Source: an uncultured Pelagibacteraceae bacterium (GTDB taxonomy: Bacteria > Pseudomonadota > Alphaproteobacteria > Pelagibacterales > Pelagibacteraceae). From it: a stretch of DNA of 64,000 bases. The notes below the pieces were generated by a model. The model did not search any database, had not been told where the DNA came from, and saw only the letters and a list, made by a program, of their open reading frames with translations. The position numbers and the translations under genes were made by a program. Every line of letters begins with the position of its first letter. Positions within the stretch are counted from its first letter, which is position 1. Positions 59,978-64,000 of this stretch are shown here, piece by piece. The stretch lies in the NCBI GenBank assembly GCA_902552475.1, contig CACDJC010000002.1, positions 36,483 to 100,482 on the forward strand. Reading direction: 5' to 3'.

Positions 59978-62320
59978 ATGAGTAGTTTTATAAAAAAATT
60001 TTTAATTATTTCAGCATTAATTTCAATTGTTACTTTAATAGCAATCATTTCAGTTCTATGGTCATATTCAAATAAATTACCAGATTACAAATTTTTAAAA
60101 AATTATAAACCTCCAGTTTCTAGTAAAGTTTACTCAGGAAATGGTGAGTTGCTTAGTGATTTTTCAACGGAAAAAAGAATATTTGTTCCTTTTAGCGCAA
60201 TACCCAAAAAGGTAATTAATTCATTTTTGTCCTCAGAGGATAAAAATTTTTTTAAACATCCAGGAGTAGATGCGAAAGGGGTAGTAAGAGCAATAAAAAA
60301 TAATATTTATAATGTTATATATTCAAAAAGATTAGAAGGTGCTTCTACAATAACTCAACAGGTTGCTAAAAATTTTTTATTATCCAATGAAGTGAGCATT
60401 GATAGAAAATTAAAAGAAGCAATTCTTGCATTTAGAATTGAGAGAGCTTTATCTAAAGAAAGAATTTTAGAATTATATTTAAACCAGATTTATCTTGGAG
60501 AAGGCGCTTATGGCATTGCATCAGCCAGTCTTAGATATTTTGATAAATCTATTAATGAACTAAATTATTCTGAAGCCGCTTTATTAGCTGCGCTACCAAA
60601 AGCTCCGAGCAGGTATAATCCTTATAAAAATGAAAAATTGGCAACATATAGAAGAAATCTTGTAATAAATAATTTGTTTGAAAATTCATATATAAATAAA
60701 GAAGAATATGAAGAACTAATTAAATCAAAAATAAAATTAAAAAAAAGAAAAAGAATTTATCTTGAAAATACAAGATATTTTATTGAAGATATAAGAAAAA
60801 GTGTACTTGAACTTTATGGCCAAGAAAAAGTCTATGAAGAAGGTTTTAATATAAAAACACCACTTAGTTTAGAACTTCAAAATTTAGCAACCGAAGCATT
60901 AAGAAATGGTTTAATAGAATATGATAAAAGGAAAGGTTGGAGAGGGCCATTGTTAAATAAAAAAAATAATAAAAATTGGAAAAAAGATTTGGAAAAATTT
61001 AAATTAGAAAAATCAATTGGATGGGAGTTAGCAATAATTAGAAGAGTAGATAAGTTTGAAGTTGTAATTGAAACAGAAGAAAAAGTTTTAGGAACAATAA
61101 GTTATGAAAATATCAATTGGACAAGAAAAGATCTGAAACAATTATTTAAAATTGGAGATATTATTTACGTTAAAAAAATAGAAGATGGCAATTATAGCTT
61201 GCAACAATTACCAAAAGTAAACGGTGGAATAGTAGTTATGGATCCTTTTAGCGGCAGAGTATTGGCTATGTCTGGTGGTTTTAGTTTTAAAAAAAGTGAA
61301 TTTAATAGAGCTTCTCAAGCTTCAAGACAACCAGGCTCTGCATTTAAACCATTTATATATGCTTTAGCATTAGAAAATAATTTTACTCCCTCTACATTAA
61401 TTTTAGATGCACCTATCGTACTTGACCAGGGCAGTGATTTAAAATTATGGAAACCCGAAAATTATGGAAAAAAATTTTATGGTCCGTCAACTTTAAGAAC
61501 GGGAGTCGAAAAATCAAGAAATTTAATGACAGTTAGAATTTCACAACAACTCGGGATAGATAAGATAATAAATTTTGCAAAAAAACTAAATATTTATAAG
61601 AATCCTGATGAATTAATGTCCGTATCATTAGGGTCGGCCGAGACAACTTTATTAAAAATAACTTCAGCATACTGTTCTTTTGTAAATGGAGGTAAATTGG
61701 TAAATCCTATATTAATTGATAGAATTCAAGATAGTGAAGGAAAAACGATATTTAATAATGAAAAAAGGATATGCACTAACTGTGATCAAATTTCTTATGA
61801 AGGAAATAAGACTCCAAAAATTAAAAATAATTTTAAACAAATTTTTTCACCACAAACAGCTTATCAAATGACATCTATATTAGAAGGAGTGATACAAAGA
61901 GGGACAGGAAAAGGTTTAAAAGATTTAAATTTGCAACTTGCCGGAAAAACAGGAACAACAAACAACAATACCGATACTTGGTTTATTGGATTTACTTCAA
62001 ATTTGGTCGTAGGGGTATACGTGGGACATGACAATCCTAGAAATCTTGGAAAATATGAAACAGGATCAAAAACAGCAATGCCAATATTTAAAGAATTTAT
62101 AAAAAAAGCAGTTAATAACTATGAAGCAAGACCTTTCAAAATTGCAAAAAATATTAAAATGATGGTAGTTGACACAAAGACTGGAAAAAAGGCAGATTTT
62201 GGATCAAAAAAAACAATTATTGAGTCATTTAAAAAAGAAAAAATTGAAAATAAATTAAATATAGGTATTGATAATTTTATGTATAAAATTTCAAAAAATA
62301 ATATTTTAAAATTTTATTAA
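59978..62320 (+). CDS. mrcA: Bifunctional penicillin-binding protein 1A
   Basis: Peptidoglycan glycosyltransferase and transpeptidase. One N-terminal helix (about 8-28), transglycosylase motifs SEDKNFFKHPGVD and GASTITQQVAKN, then transpeptidase SxxK in PGSAFKPF (Ser near 453) and KTGTTN. 780 aa. Divergent from the RNase gene by 81 bases; two bases before prfB. Confidence 0.95.
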   Translation: MSSFIKKFLIISALISIVTLIAIISVLWSYSNKLPDYKFLKNYKPPVSSKVYSGNGELLSDFSTEKRIFVPFSAIPKKVINSFLSSEDKNFFKHPGVDAKGVVRAIKNNIYNVIYSKRLEGASTITQQVAKNFLLSNEVSIDRKLKEAILAFRIERALSKERILELYLNQIYLGEGAYGIASASLRYFDKSINELNYSEAALLAALPKAPSRYNPYKNEKLATYRRNLVINNLFENSYINKEEYEELIKSKIKLKKRKRIYLENTRYFIEDIRKSVLELYGQEKVYEEGFNIKTPLSLELQNLATEALRNGLIEYDKRKGWRGPLLNKKNNKNWKKDLEKFKLEKSIGWELAIIRRVDKFEVVIETEEKVLGTISYENINWTRKDLKQLFKIGDIIYVKKIEDGNYSLQQLPKVNGGIVVMDPFSGRVLAMSGGFSFKKSEFNRASQASRQPGSAFKPFIYALALENNFTPSTLILDAPIVLDQGSDLKLWKPENYGKKFYGPSTLRTGVEKSRNLMTVRISQQLGIDKIINFAKKLNIYKNPDELMSVSLGSAETTLLKITSAYCSFVNGGKLVNPILIDRIQDSEGKTIFNNEKRICTNCDQISYEGNKTPKIKNNFKQIFSPQTAYQMTSILEGVIQRGTGKGLKDLNLQLAGKTGTTNNNTDTWFIGFTSNLVVGVYVGHDNPRNLGKYETGSKTAMPIFKEFIKKAVNNYEARPFKIAKNIKMMVVDTKTGKKADFGSKKTIIESFKKEKIENKLNIGIDNFMYKISKNNILKFY

Positions 62321-62322
62321 AA

Positions 62323-63421
62323 ATGGAACAAGAAGTAGAAAAACATAAGCTAGATGCTGCGAAGATAAACCAAAGAATTAAGGAGTTTCTTTGAAAAGCA
62401 GGATATTGAATCAAAACAAAAAAATCTAAATAAATTAATTAACAGCCCAAATTTTTGGAACGATAAAAATCAAGCTGAAAAAATATTAAAAGAAAAAAAA
62501 AACATAGATAATCTAATTAATTCTCAAAAGAAATCTGAAAAAGAATTAAAAGATTTATATGATCTTTACTTGTTGGCAAATGAAGAAAAAGACCAGCAAA
62601 TTATTAAAGAAGCATTAGACAAATTCAAAAATTTAAAAAATGAATATAAAAAATTAGAAATAAAATGTTTTTTATCAAATGAAAACGATACTTTAGATAG
62701 TTATTTAGAATTTCATGCAGGAGCCGGAGGAACAGAAAGTCAAGATTGGGCAGCAATGTTGAGAAGAATGTATATTAAGTGGGCTACGAACAAGGGATTT
62801 AAAGTTGAGTTAATTAGCGAACATAGAGGCGATGAAGCAGGAATAAAATCTTCAGTAATTAAAATTTTTGGTGATTATATTTATGGTTTTTTAAAATCAG
62901 AGTCTGGTATACATCGTTTGGTTAGAATATCTCCTTTTGACTCTGGAGCAAGAAGACACACTAGTTTTGCAAGTGTATGGGTATACCCTGTTATCAATGA
63001 AGATATTGATATTGAAATTTTAGAAAAAGATTTAAGAATTGATACATTTAGATCTAGCGGAGCAGGCGGTCAACACGTCAATACAACAGATAGCGCTGTT
63101 AGAATAACTCACTTACCAAGTAAAATTGTTGTACAGTGTCAAAATGAAAGATCTCAACATAAAAATAAAGAAACTTGTATGAATATGTTGAAAGCAAGAC
63201 TTTATGAATTTGAATTACAAAAAAAAGAAAAAGCAAGTGAAAGTATTGAAAATTCAAAATCAGACATAGGATGGGGGCACCAAATAAGATCTTATGTTTT
63301 GCATCCATATAGAATGGTTAAGGATAATAGAACAAATTACGAAAATTCAAACCCCGATAAAGTTTTAGATGGTGACCTAGATAATTTTTTGGAAAACTCA
63401 CTTTATAAGTTAAATGCGTAA
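62323..63421 (+). CDS. prfB: Peptide chain release factor 2, programmed +1 frameshift
   Basis: Terminates at UGA/UAA. The track shows only 62570-63421. The true gene starts at ATG 62323, reads 23 codons to CTT and meets TGA at 62392. An AAGGAG-TTT-CTT-TGA arrangement matches the classical RF2 autoregulatory site; skipping base 62392 leads into the frame that continues EKQDIESKQKNL... and NSPNFWNDKNQA. Domains: SPF codon-recognition motif (RISPFDSGARR) and GGQ (SSGAGGQHVN). Coding is 62323-62391 joined to 62393-63421. Confidence 0.95.
62380..62394 (+). promoter_or_regulatory. RF2 +1 frameshift site
   Basis: AAGGAG, three bases, CTT, TGA. The internal Shine-Dalgarno-like sequence and slippery CTT-T before the in-frame TGA give low-RF2-dependent frameshifting in other bacteria, a feedback control of RF2 level. 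Confidence 0.9.
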
Positions 63422-64000
63422 ATATTTATCAATCTCAGTTTTTTCTTTAATTATAATTATTGCAATTAGTTTATTTTATTTAAGTTACTTTGGAATAAAA
63501 ACTGACAATTTTAATAGCTTAATCAAAAATAAAATAAAAAATTATGATTCAAGAATATCCATGATACTTGGTGATGTTTTTTTAAAATTAAATTTGCAAG
63601 AATTATCAATCAAACTTAATACAAAAAATACCAAACTTAACATAAATCAAAATTACATTAAATTAAATAACGTTGACGTACACTTAAATTTAATAAAATT
63701 TTTAAAAAAAGAAAATTCAATACAAAAAATTAAACTAATATCTGACGAAAATAAAATTAAAAATGTATCAAATTTTTTAAGCTCTTATAGATTTAATTTT
63801 TCGAGATCATTACTTTTTGAACAAATAAAAGAAGGCACAATTCAAGCTGAAGCAAATATTTATTTTGATGATAAAAATCAAAATAATTTAAATTACGATT
63901 TAAATGGAAATATTTATGATGCAACAATTAATTTAATTGGAGCAGACGATCTAAAAAAAATTAATTTTAGCTTTGATATAAAGAAAAATAAATATATTTT
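63414..64000 (+). CDS. AsmA/DUF3971-like membrane-anchored protein, 3'-truncated by window edge
   Basis: Not in the track because it runs off the window. The ATG overlaps the prfB end by eight bases. One N-terminal helix (MRKYLSISVFSLIIIIAISL) anchors a beta-rich periplasmic part (VFLKLNLQELSIKLNT, KLNNVDVHLNL) like AsmA/YhdP proteins that support lipid transport to the outer membrane. At least 195 residues; the end lies outside. Family assignment is moderate. Confidence 0.6.
   Translation, partial: MRKYLSISVFSLIIIIAISLFYLSYFGIKTDNFNSLIKNKIKNYDSRISMILGDVFLKLNLQELSIKLNTKNTKLNINQNYIKLNNVDVHLNLIKFLKKENSIQKIKLISDENKIKNVSNFLSSYRFNFSRSLLFEQIKEGTIQAEANIYFDDKNQNNLNYDLNGNIYDATINLIGADDLKKINFSFDIKKNKYI

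Overview
The window is a 64 kb piece of a very AT-rich, highly compacted alphaproteobacterial genome, most likely SAR11 (Pelagibacterales). Support: A/T-biased codons with arginine mostly AGA, lysine- and isoleucine-rich proteins, tiny or negative intergenic gaps, and alphaproteobacterial gene orders (rpsF-rpsR-rplI-dnaB, surA-pdxA-rsmA beside lptD/lptG/lptF, purM-purN divergent from DUF2066-hdaA, NDUFA12-DUF2155). No rRNA, tRNA, CRISPR array or complete insertion sequence was found. The lineage call is inference from style and synteny, not from a marker search.

Region 1 (1-1.1 kb) holds the 3' part of an arginine:glycine amidinotransferase gene followed by a 19-residue hydrophobic microprotein. 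Region 2 (1.1-5.0 kb) is an accessory island of small unknown minus-strand genes plus a T5orf172/GIY-YIG-type protein. It is organised by direct repeats: five copies of a ~34 bp element, three copies of the first 20 codons of a small gene (two of them truncated), two copies of a ~260 bp leader with 10-bp-phased tandem repeats, and short duplicated gene starts (MKKLLGIVVL, MGFY). This is the most unusual part of the window. Region 3 (5.0-17.9 kb) looks like an uptake and catabolism locus: LacI regulator and HCCA-isomerase-like protein, class III aminotransferase, NicX/M29-like metalloenzyme, a four-protein LIV-type ABC transporter (with a permease-ATPase fusion), a class I/II aminotransferase, aldehyde dehydrogenase, RidA and a second class III aminotransferase. 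A tandem set of dyad-like boxes precedes the transporter.

Region 4 (17.9-29.5 kb) is a mixed metabolic and transport segment: MsrB, ACC deaminase with foreign-looking arginine codons, a PhyH dioxygenase, a MOSC protein, an ectoine-type ABC transporter (ehuBCDA) with an internal hairpin terminator after the binding protein, MFS and DMT transporters, a YyaL/DUF255 protein and a PhnZ-like HD protein.

Region 5 (29.5-64 kb) is core genome: purF-cvpA, an RND/MMPL exporter, dnaB and ribosomal proteins, fabD-fabG-acpP-gmk, outer-membrane biogenesis (surA, lptD, lptF, lptG), pdxA, rsmA, pepA, ndk, purMN, hdaA, aspS, a stand-alone C-terminal NrdJ domain, a complex I accessory subunit, accBC, aroQ, thiSG, an RNase E/G lacking the zinc-link cysteines, PBP1A, prfB with a programmed +1 frameshift (split in the ORF track), and the start of an AsmA/DUF3971-like protein cut by the window end. 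Convergent genes in this region repeatedly share stop codons, leaving no room for terminators.
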